A stretch of DNA of 64,000 nt from Albidovulum sediminis (lineage in GTDB: Bacteria; Pseudomonadota; Alphaproteobacteria; Rhodobacterales; Rhodobacteraceae): the NCBI RefSeq assembly GCF_025380365.1, contig NZ_JAOCQF010000001.1:1228245-1292244 (forward strand), in the 5' to 3' direction. The position numbers and the translations under genes are program-made. How positions within the stretch are numbered: position 1 is the stretch's first letter; each line of letters opens with the position of its first letter. This document shows, piece by piece, positions 52,808-62,913 of the stretch. Under the pieces are notes generated by a model. That model did not search any database. It saw only the letters and a list, made by a program, of their open reading frames with translations, and was not told the DNA's origin.

Positions 52808-55591
52808 TCAGCCGCCGGGCAGCGGCAAGTGGCGCCCGACGATCGCTGCGACGGTTGCGACAGTATCGGCCAGACGGGTGCGGAGTCCATCCAGATCCGG
52901 CGTGCCCGTCTCGCGCAGCAGGAAGGCTCGCCCGCCCTCGCCCAGTGCGGCCATGTCGAGGGGCCGGTCGCTGAGGAGCCGCCCGCCCGCCTGAAGCCGC
53001 CAGAGGAAGCGGTATCCCGATTGCAGCGCCGCCTCCTCCTCCTTCGTCAGCAGCCCCGCGCGCAGGCCGGCGCGCAACTGCGCCTCGACCCGGCGGGCGG
53101 GATCGGCGGCCAGAAGCGTCACCGTCTGCGCCAGCAGTTCCAGGTCCTGCAGGCGGCCGGGGCCGATCTTGGCCTCCCAGTCACCATCGGGGGCCTTGGC
53201 GGCGAAGATGCGCTCGCGCATTCCGGCCACGTCGGCGCGCACCGCCGCGCCGCCCGCCTTGGACGCCAGAACCTCGCGCCGGATCGCCTCCACGTCGGCG
53301 GCCAGCTCGGGCGAGCCCGCCACTGGCCGCGCCCGCGTCAGCGCCAGATGCTCCCAGGTCCAGGCCTCGTTCATCTGGTAGTCGCGGAACCCCGTCAGCG
53401 CGGTCGCGACCGGCCCCTGCCGGCCCGAGGGGCGCAGGCGCATGTCGACCTCGTAGAGGTGCCCTTCCGACATCTGCGCGGTCAGCGCGGTGACCAGCGC
53501 CTGCGTGAGGCGCGCGTAGTACTGCCGCGCAGCCAGCGGGCGCGGCCCGTCCGAGGCGTCGACCCCGTCCGCGTCGTATATCACGATCAGGTCGAGGTCG
53601 GAGGCCGCGTTCAGACGTTCGGCGCCGAGCGAACCCATGCCCATCACCACCGCGCCCCGTCCCGGGGGCGCCCCGTGCTTGCGCGCGAATTCGGCCACGC
53701 AGGGCGGCCAGAGCGCCGCAAGGCAGGCCTCGGCCAGTTCGGCGTATTCGCGCCCCGCCGCCTGCGCGTCGATCAGCCCGCGCAGGTGGTGCACGCCCAC
53801 CCGGAAATGCCATTCCTTGGCCCAGCGCCGCGCGGCGTCGAGCTTGCGCTCATAATCCGGGATCTCGCCCAGGCGCGCGTCAAGCTCGGCCCGAAGCGCC
53901 GGAAGGCCCGGCCAGGGGGCGAAAAAATCGCCGCCGATCACCGCGTCGAGCACGCCCGCATTGCGCGAGAGATAGGCGGCGAGCGCCGGTGCCGTTGCGC
54001 AAACGTCGACGATGAGGTCGATCAACTGGTGATTGGCCTCGAACAGTGAAAAAAGCTGCACCCCGGCGGGCAGTCCGCGCAGGAAGCCGTCGAACTGGCC
54101 CAGCGCCTCGTCGGGATTGGCCGCGCGGTCGAGGCGGGAGAGGATTTCCGGCTCCACCCGCTTGAAGATGCGCACCGCGCGTTCGGAGCGCAGCGCGGGA
54201 TAGGCGCGCCAGCCGTCAACGACCGCCTGCATCTCGGGTCGGACCTGCGGGGCAGCGCGCGCCTCGCCCGGCGCGAAGAAGCTTTCGGTCAGTTCCGCCA
54301 CCCGGTCGAGCCGGTCGCGCAGCACCCGGCGGAAGGCGTCGGTGTCGCCCTCACCCATCATCCGGGCGATCACGTCGAGCCCTTCGGGCGTGACCGGCAG
54401 CGCGTGGGTCTGCGCGTCGCCGACCATCTGCAGGCGGTGTTCGACCTCGCGGTGGTCGCGGTAGTGGCGCGTCAGTTCCACCGCCGCGGCTTCGGTGATC
54501 CAGCCCTTCCAGGCCAGCGCCGCCAGCGCGCCCACGGTATCGCGCTGGCGCAGGTCGGGGTCGCGCCCACCCGCGATCAACTGCCGGGTCTGGGTGAAGA
54601 ACTCGATCTCGCGGATGCCGCCGGGGCCGAGCTTCAGGTCGCGCCCCTCGAGCGAGGAGCGCCCGTGCAGGCCCTTGTGGTCGCGGATCCTGAGCCGCAT
54701 GTCGTGTGCGTCCTGGATCGCCGCGAAGTCGAGGTGCCGGCGCCAGACAAAGGGGGTCAGCGCGGCCAGGAACCGCTCCCCCGCCGCGATGTCGCCCGAG
54801 GCGGCGCGCGCCTTGATGTAGGCCGCGCGTTCCCAGGTGCGGCCCTGCGCCTCGTAATACTGTTCGGCGGCCCCCATCGAGATGCAGACCGGCGTGACCG
54901 AGGCATCGGGGCGCAGGCGCAGGTCGGTGCGGAAGACGTAGCCCTCGGGCGTCAAGTCCGACAGAATCGCGGTCATGCGCCGGACGATGCGGATGAAGGC
55001 CGCGCGCGCGTCCTGCACGTCGCCCGCGTCGAAGCGGGTGTCGTCGAACAGGCAAATCAGGTCGATGTCGGAGGAATAGTTCAGCTCCCCCGCCCCGGTC
55101 TTGCCCATGGCGATGGAGACGAGGCCCGCGGCGGTGGCGGCATCGTCGGGGCCCGCGCCGGGGATGCGTCCGCGGCGGATGTCGTCGGCCACCAGCGCCG
55201 TCATCGCGCGCGCCACGGCAGTGTCGGCCAGCCGGGTCAGCGCGCCCGTCACCTCCTCCAGCCGCCAGACGCCGCCGAGGTCTGCCAGCCCGGCGAGCAG
55301 CGCCACCCGAGCCTTGGCCTGCCGCAGCGCGCTGCCGAGCGCCTCGCTCCCCTGACCTTCGCCAAGGGAAAGCGCGTCATCGAGCGCGTCCTCGGGGCTC
55401 CCTGCCAGCGCCGCCTCGATCCAGTCGGCCTCGCGCGTCATCAGGCCGGCAAGATAGGGGCTGCACCCGGCCGTCCCCTCCAGAAGCGCGCGCAACTCGG
55501 GCGCAAGGCCCGCAAAGCGCGCGCGCGGCGCCTCGGTGCGGGCGGGGTCGTGCGGGATGGGGCAGCGGGTCAGGCGCGAGGCGAAGGTCAT
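52808..55591 (-). CDS. glnE: Glutamine synthetase adenylyltransferase/deadenylase GlnE
   Basis: A 927-residue bifunctional enzyme with two nucleotidyltransferase domains. The N-terminal deadenylase site is IAMGKTGAGELNYSSDIDLI and the C-terminal adenylyltransferase site is MGMGSLGAERLNAASDLDLI, each with the GS/GxxE...SDxD metal motif. It attaches AMP to glutamine synthetase and removes it in response to PII status and glutamine. Start ATG 55591 (TFASRLTRCPIP) gives the normal length. A long antisense open frame across it is a codon-bias shadow. Confidence 0.94.
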   Translation of the reverse strand: MTFASRLTRCPIPHDPARTEAPRARFAGLAPELRALLEGTAGCSPYLAGLMTREADWIEAALAGSPEDALDDALSLGEGQGSEALGSALRQAKARVALLAGLADLGGVWRLEEVTGALTRLADTAVARAMTALVADDIRRGRIPGAGPDDAATAAGLVSIAMGKTGAGELNYSSDIDLICLFDDTRFDAGDVQDARAAFIRIVRRMTAILSDLTPEGYVFRTDLRLRPDASVTPVCISMGAAEQYYEAQGRTWERAAYIKARAASGDIAAGERFLAALTPFVWRRHLDFAAIQDAHDMRLRIRDHKGLHGRSSLEGRDLKLGPGGIREIEFFTQTRQLIAGGRDPDLRQRDTVGALAALAWKGWITEAAAVELTRHYRDHREVEHRLQMVGDAQTHALPVTPEGLDVIARMMGEGDTDAFRRVLRDRLDRVAELTESFFAPGEARAAPQVRPEMQAVVDGWRAYPALRSERAVRIFKRVEPEILSRLDRAANPDEALGQFDGFLRGLPAGVQLFSLFEANHQLIDLIVDVCATAPALAAYLSRNAGVLDAVIGGDFFAPWPGLPALRAELDARLGEIPDYERKLDAARRWAKEWHFRVGVHHLRGLIDAQAAGREYAELAEACLAALWPPCVAEFARKHGAPPGRGAVVMGMGSLGAERLNAASDLDLIVIYDADGVDASDGPRPLAARQYYARLTQALVTALTAQMSEGHLYEVDMRLRPSGRQGPVATALTGFRDYQMNEAWTWEHLALTRARPVAGSPELAADVEAIRREVLASKAGGAAVRADVAGMRERIFAAKAPDGDWEAKIGPGRLQDLELLAQTVTLLAADPARRVEAQLRAGLRAGLLTKEEEAALQSGYRFLWRLQAGGRLLSDRPLDMAALGEGGRAFLLRETGTPDLDGLRTRLADTVATVAAIVGRHLPLPGG

Positions 55592-55718
55592 GGGGCGCAC
55601 AGTAGCGGCCGCCGCGGCGGGGTCAACGGGCGCGCCCCGCGGCGGGCGGGCATTGCACTTCCCGCGCGCGCATGGGATGGCGGCCATGGGATGCCGGGGT
55701 GTCAGAGGGAAGAGCGCG

Positions 55719-56192
55719 ATGAGCAAGAGCCTGAAACGGGTGGAGAACGCACTGGCCGAAGCCGGGGTCGATGTCCGTGTCGTCGAGATGCCGGGATCGA
55801 CCCGCACCGCGGAAGAGGCCGCGGCGGCTGCGGGCTGCGCGCTCGACCAGATCGCGAAGTCGATCATCTTCCGTGGCGAGGCCTCGGGCCATGTCGTCCT
55901 TTTCATCACCGCCGGCGGCAACCGGGTCGATCCCGGCCGGGCAAGCGCGCTGGCCGGTCAGGCGCTGGGGCGGGCGGATGCCGACCTTGTCCGCGCCGAG
56001 ACCGGCTTTGCCATCGGCGGCGTCGCGCCCGTCGGCCTGATCGCGCCCTTGCAGGCCTTCTTCGACCCGCGGCTCCTCGACTTCGCCGAGGTCTGGGCCG
56101 CCGCCGGAACCCCGCGCCACATCTTCGCCATCGCCCCGCAGAAGCTTCTGGAGATCACCGGCGCGACACCGGCGGATTTCGTTCAGCAGTAG
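55719..56192 (+). CDS. YbaK/ProX-type aminoacyl-tRNA editing protein
   Basis: A 157-residue protein with the YbaK fold: STRTAEEAAAAAGCALDQIAKSIIF (catalytic-site Lys K47) and LVRAETGFAIGGVAPVGL, the GxxP region that holds the substrate. These proteins hydrolyse mischarged tRNAs such as Cys-tRNA-Pro or Ala-tRNA-Pro; which branch this is cannot be told here. GAGGGAAGAG precedes ATG 55719. Divergent from glnE with 127 bp between starts. Confidence 0.87.
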   Translation: MSKSLKRVENALAEAGVDVRVVEMPGSTRTAEEAAAAAGCALDQIAKSIIFRGEASGHVVLFITAGGNRVDPGRASALAGQALGRADADLVRAETGFAIGGVAPVGLIAPLQAFFDPRLLDFAEVWAAAGTPRHIFAIAPQKLLEITGATPADFVQQ

Positions 56193-56209
56193 CGGCGCAG
56201 CGGTGATGT

Positions 56210-56259
56210 TAAATTAATTTACTTCATGTCTTGACAGAGGCCCCCGGCGCTCCGATCTT
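56210..56259 (+). promoter_or_regulatory. AT-rich palindrome and candidate promoter for the DUF2852 gene
   Basis: TAAATTAATTTA (56210-56221) is a perfect palindrome in an unusually AT-rich patch, and TTGACA at 56231-56236 with a 17-base spacer to GATCTT (56254-56259) gives a good -35 and weak -10. The patch could be an UP element or IHF-type site. Confidence 0.4.
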
Positions 56260-56302
56260 CGGTCATGTGAAAGACATTCACATTCAACGCGGAGGACGCA
56301 AG

Positions 56303-56737
56303 ATGACGACGATCGCGGCTTGGCCCGCCCGGGCCGAGACCTGGCTGGACGAACGGGGCAAGGGCGCATGGATCGCCGCCACGGTCCTGGCCTTCATCGT
56401 ATTCTGGCCGCTGGGGATCGCCCTTCTGGCCTACATGATCTGGAGCAAGCGCATGTTCGGACACTCCTGCAGCCGCAGCCGCCACCACGACAGCCGCTGG
56501 GCGGGAGCCCGCCGGCACGGGTTCCGGTCTTCCGGCAACACCGCCTTCGACGCCTACAAGGCCGACACGCTCGACCGGCTGGAGCGCGAGCAGGAGGAGT
56601 TCGAGGCCTTCCTCAAACGTCTGCGCGAGAGCAAGGACAAGTCCGAGTTCGACCAGTACCTTGACGAGCGCGCCCGCGCCGCGCGGGAACGCGACGGCGG
56701 CGACGAAGAGAAAGACGGCAGCCGCGGCAGCTATTGA
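56303..56737 (+). CDS. DUF2852 membrane protein
   Basis: A 144-residue protein. One hydrophobic segment (GAWIAATVLAFIVFWPLGIALLAYMIW, about 20-46) is followed by a His/Arg/Ser-rich stretch (HSCSRSRHHDSRW) and a charged C-terminal coiled coil (LDRLEREQEEFEAFLKRLRESKDKSEF). This is the DUF2852 family, common in alphaproteobacteria and of unknown role. GGAGG lies upstream of ATG 56303. The single-pass, coiled-coil layout suggests a membrane-stress or scaffold protein. A good -35 element and an AT-rich palindrome lie upstream. Confidence 0.83.
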   Translation: MTTIAAWPARAETWLDERGKGAWIAATVLAFIVFWPLGIALLAYMIWSKRMFGHSCSRSRHHDSRWAGARRHGFRSSGNTAFDAYKADTLDRLEREQEEFEAFLKRLRESKDKSEFDQYLDERARAARERDGGDEEKDGSRGSY

Positions 56738-56882
56738 TCGGCGCGCGCGACGCGACGGACGGATATGGGGCGGCCTTCGGGCCGCCCCTTGCCGCTTGCC
56801 GGACGGGAGTTGCCGTGACGAGGGGCTTGGCGGAAGCGAACTCCCTTGCTAACGTTCCGCCTGATGCACAACGGCCAGGACC

Positions 56883-57719
56883 ATGCGCCACACGCTTCCC
56901 ATCGCGCCCCAGTTCTATGTGACGGCGCCCCAGCCCTGCCCCTATCTCGACGGGCGGTCGGAGCGGAAGCTGTTCACCGCGCTGCAGGGCGAGAATGCCC
57001 GGCGGCTGAATGACGCGCTGTCGAAGCAGGGATTCCGCCGGTCGCAGAACGTGCTTTACCGCCCGTCCTGCGCGGAATGCACGGCGTGCCTTTCGGCCCG
57101 CATCCGCGTGGCCGACTTCACACCGAACAAGAGCCAGCGGCGCACGCTGCGGCGCAATGCCGATCTGAGGCGCGATGCCACCAGCCCCTGGGCGACGGAA
57201 GACCAGTTCGCGCTCTTCCGCCGCTACCTCGACAGCCGGCACGCCGACGGCGGCATGGCCGACATGGACATCTTCGAATTCGCCGCGATGATCGAGGAGA
57301 CGCCGGTGAAAAGCCGCGTCATCGAGTATTCGGCCCGCCCCGGCGGCACCAAGGGTCCGCGCGTCCTGACCGCGGTCTGCCTGACCGACGTGCTCGATGA
57401 CGGGCTCTCGATGGTCTACAGCTTCTACGAGCCCGACCGCGTGGCCGACAGCCTGGGCACCTACATCATCCTCGACCATATCGAGATCGCCCGCTCGATG
57501 GGGCTTCCCTACGTCTACCTCGGCTACTGGGTGCCGGGCAGCCGCAAGATGGGTTACAAGGCCAACTTCGGCGCGCTCGAGATCTACAAGAACGGCACCT
57601 GGCAGGACATCGGCCGGCCCGAGGATCACAGCGGCGAGACCCATCCCCTGTCCGTCGATCCCATCGCCGAACAGGTGGCCCGCATCGCGCTGCCCGAGGC
57701 GCATCCGCTTGGCGGATGA
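56883..57719 (+). CDS. bpt: Leucyl/arginyl-tRNA-protein transferase Bpt
   Basis: A 278-residue GNAT-like transferase of the ATE1/Bpt family. Conserved cysteines appear in [14 protein letters not shown] and [16 protein letters not shown], and the transferase core in [45 protein letters not shown]. It adds Leu (Bpt) to proteins with N-terminal Asp or Glu, marking them for ClpS/ClpAP in the N-end rule pathway. Length and start agree with alphaproteobacterial Bpt. Single gene. Confidence 0.94.
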   Translation: MRHTLPIAPQFYVTAPQPCPYLDGRSERKLFTALQGENARRLNDALSKQGFRRSQNVLYRPSCAECTACLSARIRVADFTPNKSQRRTLRRNADLRRDATSPWATEDQFALFRRYLDSRHADGGMADMDIFEFAAMIEETPVKSRVIEYSARPGGTKGPRVLTAVCLTDVLDDGLSMVYSFYEPDRVADSLGTYIILDHIEIARSMGLPYVYLGYWVPGSRKMGYKANFGALEIYKNGTWQDIGRPEDHSGETHPLSVDPIAEQVARIALPEAHPLGG

Positions 57720-57942
57720 GGCATCCCCGATCCAAGGCCTTTCGGCGGGTCGAACCGTCCTGCCCTGCCCCAAGGTCAGCCAGATTCGCCATTGGCGATC
57801 CGGTGCTGCCTGTGCACAATTCGCCGCAGCCGGCAGAGAGCCGTTGACCGGAGGCACAGTTATCCGTTAATTGGTAAAAATTTCTAACCAGTTCCCGGAA
57901 CGGGCAAGAACGCGCAGCAAGCGCCAGGGGAGGATACAAGCG

Positions 57943-58548
57943 ATGCAACCACTTCTATCCCTTTCGCGAGGGATCGACCGGCTGAACGAGCGGATCGGAA
58001 AGGCGGTGATCTGGCTGATCCTGCTGGCGATCCTGGTCAGCGCGGCCAATGCCATCGTCCGCAAGGTATTCTCCACCTCGTCCAACGCCTGGCTGGAGTT
58101 GCAGTGGTACCTCTACGGCGCCGCCTTCATGCTGGCCGCGGCCTACACGCTGAAGGAAAACGAGCACATCCGCATCGACATCTTCTATGGCACGCGGTCG
58201 CGGCGCACGCAGCACTGGATCGACCTTGTCGGCCATGTCTTCTTCCTGCTGCCCTTCGTCGTGCTGATGACATGGATGCTGGTGCCCTATGCCTGGCAGG
58301 CCTGGAAGATCGGCCAGATCTCGACCAACGCGGGCGGGCTGATCATCTGGCCGGCGCGGGCCATCCTTGCGGGGGGCTTCGTCCTTCTCGTGCTGCAGGC
58401 GATCTCCGAGATCGTCAAGAAGATCGCGGTGATGCGGGGGCTGATCGATGACCCGCATCCCTTCGTGTCGCATCACCACGCTGCCGAGATCGAAGGCGCC
58501 GCGATGGTCGAGGACGCCGGCAAGCGCACGGGGGAAAAATCCGAATGA
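57943..58548 (+). CDS. TRAP transporter small membrane subunit (TakQ-like)
   Basis: A 201-residue inner-membrane protein with four hydrophobic segments (from VIWLILLAILVSAANAIVR to ILAGGFVLLVLQAI) and WLELQWYLYGAAFMLAAAYTL, the DctQ motif of the large-permease TRAP group. AGGGGAGG lies 11 bases before the ATG. It overlaps the permease gene by four bases. A 223-bp leader holds an AT-rich inverted element (TTGGT...ACCAG around 57872-57891) that might be an operator. The binding protein is encoded opposite, at 60327-61427. Confidence 0.87.
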   Translation: MQPLLSLSRGIDRLNERIGKAVIWLILLAILVSAANAIVRKVFSTSSNAWLELQWYLYGAAFMLAAAYTLKENEHIRIDIFYGTRSRRTQHWIDLVGHVFFLLPFVVLMTWMLVPYAWQAWKIGQISTNAGGLIIWPARAILAGGFVLLVLQAISEIVKKIAVMRGLIDDPHPFVSHHHAAEIEGAAMVEDAGKRTGEKSE

Positions 58549-60245
58549 TCGAGTTCATCGCCCTCAACATGGCGCCCATCATGTTCGCCTCGCTGGTGGT
58601 CTTCCTCCTGCTTGGCTATCCGGTCGCCTTCTCGCTGGCCGCCAACGGCCTCGTCTTCTTCGCCATCGGGGTCTGGCTGGCGCCGTGGTCGTCCAACACC
58701 ATCACGCTCGACTGGCCGCTTCTCTTCACCATGCCGCAGCGATTGTGGGGGGTGCTGTCGAACGAGACGCTGCTGGCCATTCCCTTCTTCACCTTCATGG
58801 GGATCGTGCTGGAGAAATCCGGCATGGCGGAGGATCTGCTCGACACGGTGGGCCAGCTTTTCGGCCCGGTGCGCGGCGGTCTGGCCTATGCGGTGATCAT
58901 CGTCGGCGCGCTGCTGGCCGCGACCACGGGTGTCGTTGCTGCCTCGGTCATCGCGATGGGCCTCATCTCGCTGCCGATCATGCTGCGCTACGGCTATGAC
59001 CGGCGGCTGGCGACGGGCGTCATTGCCGCCTCCGGCACGCTCGCCCAGATCATCCCGCCCTCGCTCGTCCTCATCGTGCTGGCCGACCAGCTGGGCCGGT
59101 CGGTGGGCGACATGTACAAGGGCGCGCTGATCCCGGGGCTGGTGCTGACCGGCTTCTACCTCGGCTATGTCTTCCTTGTCTCGCTCGCCCGGCCGCAGTG
59201 GGTGCCCGCCCTGCCGAAGGAGGCACGCACGCTCGGCCAGGGCGTGACCTCGCTGATCGTGGCGCTTCTGGCCTGCATGGCGATCGGCTATGGCGCGCAT
59301 GTCTGGCTGGCCCCCACCCATGGCGCGAATGCCGACATCCTGGGCGCCGCGGCGGGCGTGGCGGTGATCTATGCCTTCGCCGTCCTCGACCGTGCGCTGG
59401 GCCTTGGCGTGCTGAGCCGCCTCGCCGGTCAGGTGATCATGGTGCTGATCCCGCCGCTCGCGCTCATCTTCCTTGTGCTCGGCACCATCTTCCTCGGCGT
59501 CGCGACGCCGACCGAGGGCGGCGCGATGGGGGCGGTCGGCGCGCTGGTCCTGGCCGCGTCCAAGCGGCGGCTGACGATGCCGGTCGTGCAGCAGGCGCTG
59601 GTCGCGACCACCCGGCTCGCCTCCTTCGTCATGTTCATCCTGATCGGTGCGCGGGTCTTCTCGCTCACCTTCTACGGGGTGAACGGGCATGTCTGGGTGG
59701 AACACCTTCTGGTCGGGCTTCCGGGCGGGCAGATGGGCTTCCTCATCATCGTCTCGATCCTGGTCTTCCTGCTGGCCTTCTTCCTCGACTTCTTCGAACT
59801 GGCCTTCATCATCGTGCCGCTTCTGGCCCCCGCAGCCGAGGCGCTGGGGATCGACCTGATCTGGTTCGGCGTCATCCTGGGCGTCAACATGCAGACCTCG
59901 TTCATGCACCCGCCCTTCGGCTTCGCGCTGTTCTACCTGCGCTCGGTCGCGCCGCGGGGGTCCTATCTGGACAAGGTCACGGGCCAGCAGGTCGCCGGCG
60001 TCTCGACCGGCCAGATCTATTGGGGGGCGGTGCCCTTCGTGGTGATCCAGGTGGTCATGATCGCCGTCGTCATCGCCTTCCCCGGCATGGTCATGCACTA
60101 CAAGGGCCCGGTGATCGACCCCTCGACGATCGAGATCAAGGTGCCGACGCTGCAACCGCTGGGCGGCGGCACCGGCGGCGGGTCGCTCGGCGGCCTGCCG
60201 ACGCTGGGCGCGCCCCAGATCGGCGCGCCGGTGGTCAACCCCTGA
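58545..60245 (+). CDS. TRAP transporter large permease, long form (TakM-like)
   Basis: A 566-residue permease, about 130 residues longer than ordinary DctM; the extra part lies mainly in the middle (VPALPKEARTLGQGVTSL to GLGVLSRLAG) and in a glycine-rich tail (GGGTGGGSLGGL). Motifs PFFTFMGIVLEKSGMAEDLL, AATTGVVAASVIAMG, SGTLAQIIPPSLVLIVL and FMHPPFGFALFYLR are those of the 2-oxoacid/large-M TRAP group. With the small subunit it imports the ligand presented by the TakP-like protein. A strong hairpin follows. Confidence 0.9.
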   Translation: MIEFIALNMAPIMFASLVVFLLLGYPVAFSLAANGLVFFAIGVWLAPWSSNTITLDWPLLFTMPQRLWGVLSNETLLAIPFFTFMGIVLEKSGMAEDLLDTVGQLFGPVRGGLAYAVIIVGALLAATTGVVAASVIAMGLISLPIMLRYGYDRRLATGVIAASGTLAQIIPPSLVLIVLADQLGRSVGDMYKGALIPGLVLTGFYLGYVFLVSLARPQWVPALPKEARTLGQGVTSLIVALLACMAIGYGAHVWLAPTHGANADILGAAAGVAVIYAFAVLDRALGLGVLSRLAGQVIMVLIPPLALIFLVLGTIFLGVATPTEGGAMGAVGALVLAASKRRLTMPVVQQALVATTRLASFVMFILIGARVFSLTFYGVNGHVWVEHLLVGLPGGQMGFLIIVSILVFLLAFFLDFFELAFIIVPLLAPAAEALGIDLIWFGVILGVNMQTSFMHPPFGFALFYLRSVAPRGSYLDKVTGQQVAGVSTGQIYWGAVPFVVIQVVMIAVVIAFPGMVMHYKGPVIDPSTIEIKVPTLQPLGGGTGGGSLGGLPTLGAPQIGAPVVNP

Positions 60246-60270
60246 CCAGGGCGTCATTCGCGCAATGAAA

Positions 60271-60300
60271 AAGGCCCCGGAGTTCCGGGGCCTTTCCTTT
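60271..60300. terminator. Bidirectional terminator between takM-like and takP genes
   Basis: AAGGCCCCGG, four-base loop, CCGGGGCCTT with GAAA before and TCCTTT after: a perfect 10-bp stem with A-run and T-run on opposite sides, so it can stop transcription from both converging genes. Confidence 0.85.
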
Positions 60301-60326
60301 CGGGCTTTCCCTGTCCGCGGCGCGGA

Positions 60327-61550
<1,224 letters not shown>

Positions 61551-61557
61551 TCATCAT

Positions 61558-61788
61558 TCACTTCATCGGGACCCGGCCGCGATCCGCCCGCATGACGCGG
61601 CGATAGTCCTCGACCGGCAGGCCGCCTATGCCCCAGTCCTCCAGCGCGACCTCGTCGATGACGACGAAGGTGGTGGCGGGCGACTTGTCGAGCACGCGCA
61701 CCAGAAGGTCGGTGACCCCCTCGATCAGCTTCGCCTTCTGCGCGGGGGTCGCCCCCTCGCGGGTGATCTTGATGTTCACGTAGGGCAT
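61558..61788 (-). CDS. 4-oxalocrotonate tautomerase-like protein
   Basis: A 76-residue small tautomerase. The mature N-terminus after Met removal is Pro (MPYVNIKITREGATPAQK), the catalytic base of this family, and VVIDEVALEDWGIGG supplies further conserved residues. It would isomerise unsaturated oxo-acids or quinonoid compounds. It ends the operon GST - NTF2-like - tautomerase, seven bases after the NTF2-like gene. A role in electrophile metabolism fits its partners. Confidence 0.88.
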   Translation of the reverse strand: MPYVNIKITREGATPAQKAKLIEGVTDLLVRVLDKSPATTFVVIDEVALEDWGIGGLPVEDYRRVMRADRGRVPMK

Positions 61789-61795
61789 GGTGTCC

Positions 61796-62182
61796 TCATC
61801 CGTTCAGGGGGTCGTGGTGGAAAACCTTGGAGATGATCTGCCAGCGCCCCTCGTCGAGGATCAGCGTCAGGCAGTCGGTGAAAAAGCGGTCGCCGAGGGC
61901 GCAGTTGACCTGCGCCACGGCCGTCGCCGGGCCGGCAAAGCTTACCGACAGGATGCGGTCGCGCCGCACCTCTGCGCGCGCGGCCGGGGCCGGCCGGGCC
62001 GCGACGACGGGGAAGTATTCCGCCATCGTCCGGTAAAGCAGCGCGCCCTCGCTGACCGAGGCATAGATCGCGCGCGGGTGGAAGACACGGGCCAGGCGGC
62101 CCGTGTCGGAGTGGTAAAGCCCGTCGAAATAGGTGTTCAGCACCTCGACGACGGCATCGAAGGGGGGCCGCGCCGACGACAT
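61796..62182 (-). CDS. NTF2-like / lumazine-binding-type protein
   Basis: A 128-residue single-domain protein with the cone-shaped NTF2 fold pattern: VVEVLNTYFDGLYHSDTGRLARVFHPRAIY near the start, then FAGPATAVAQVNC and LILDEGRWQIISKVFHHD at the end. It belongs to the putative lumazine-binding/SnoaL-like group, which includes hydrolases, isomerases and binding proteins. No catalytic residues can be assigned. It starts one base after the GST stop, so it is co-translated. Confidence 0.82.
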   Translation of the reverse strand: MSSARPPFDAVVEVLNTYFDGLYHSDTGRLARVFHPRAIYASVSEGALLYRTMAEYFPVVAARPAPAARAEVRRDRILSVSFAGPATAVAQVNCALGDRFFTDCLTLILDEGRWQIISKVFHHDPLNG

Positions 62183-62183
62183 C

Positions 62184-62789
62184 TCAGATCAGCCCCTCGG
62201 CCCGCATCGCCGCCTGCGCGGCCGGACGCGCGGCCACGCGGGCGACGAAGGCGCCAAGCCGGGGCCACGCGGCGAGCGAAATGCCGGTGAAATTCGCCCA
62301 GTTCGCGACGACGAAGGCATAGGCATCCGCCACGGTGAACTGCGCCCCCGTCAGATAGGCGCGGCCGTCGGCCAGCCGGGCCTCGAGCCAGTCGAACTTC
62401 TTCGCCACGTTCGCCCGCGCCGCGTCCTTCTCCGCCTCGTCGCTCGCCGGGTTGAAGAGCGGGCCGAAGGCGGTGTGCAACTCGGTCCCGGTGTAGTTCA
62501 GCACCTCGTTCACCCGCGCGCGCGCCAGGGTGCCGGGTTCGGGCGCCAGCACCCGCTCGCCCGCCGCATCGGCGACGAACTGCAGGATCGCGGGGCCCTC
62601 GGTCAGCACCTCGTCCCCGACCTCGAGCGCGGGCACCTTGCCCTTGGGGTTGATCGCCCAGTAGTCGGCGCCGCTTTCGGTTCTTTTCGCAGCACCGTCG
62701 ACCCGTTCGACGGCAAAGGGCCGGCCGATCTCGTGCAGGACGATGTGGGAGGCCATCGAACAGGCGCCGGGGGAATAGTAGAGCTTCAT
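62184..62789 (-). CDS. Glutathione S-transferase
   Basis: A 201-residue GST. The thioredoxin-like domain begins MKLYYSPGACSMASHIVLHE with the beta-class Cys (C10) and the GSH-site NPKGKVPALEVGDEVLTEGPAIL; the all-alpha C-terminal domain follows, with RLADGRAYLTGAQFTVADAYAF as the usual N-capping box. It conjugates or reduces electrophiles with glutathione. It heads the operon with the NTF2-like and tautomerase genes and is divergent from an HxlR regulator. Confidence 0.92.
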   Translation of the reverse strand: MKLYYSPGACSMASHIVLHEIGRPFAVERVDGAAKRTESGADYWAINPKGKVPALEVGDEVLTEGPAILQFVADAAGERVLAPEPGTLARARVNEVLNYTGTELHTAFGPLFNPASDEAEKDAARANVAKKFDWLEARLADGRAYLTGAQFTVADAYAFVVANWANFTGISLAAWPRLGAFVARVAARPAAQAAMRAEGLI

Positions 62790-62819
62790 GGTCCGTCTCT
62801 CGCTGGTGTTGTCGATGAA

Positions 62820-62900
62820 GGTTACATAGGACGCCTTGATTACCTTTGGAAACCATGCATCTTGCAGTAACCCACACTTTGCGGTATCCCCGCGGTAACC
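62820..62900. promoter_or_regulatory. GGTTAC/GTAACC repeats between gst and hxlR
   Basis: In the 124-bp divergent region GGTTAC (62820-62825) faces GTAACC at 62867-62872 and 62895-62900. The repeated inverted hexamers are good candidates for HxlR binding and overlap both promoters. Confidence 0.45.
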
Positions 62901-62913
62901 AGGTGAGGACCGG

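Noticed and set aside
52595-54049. Long open frame on the + strand across glnE
   Set aside because: Antisense to well-conserved GlnE motifs and low-complexity itself; shadow frame.
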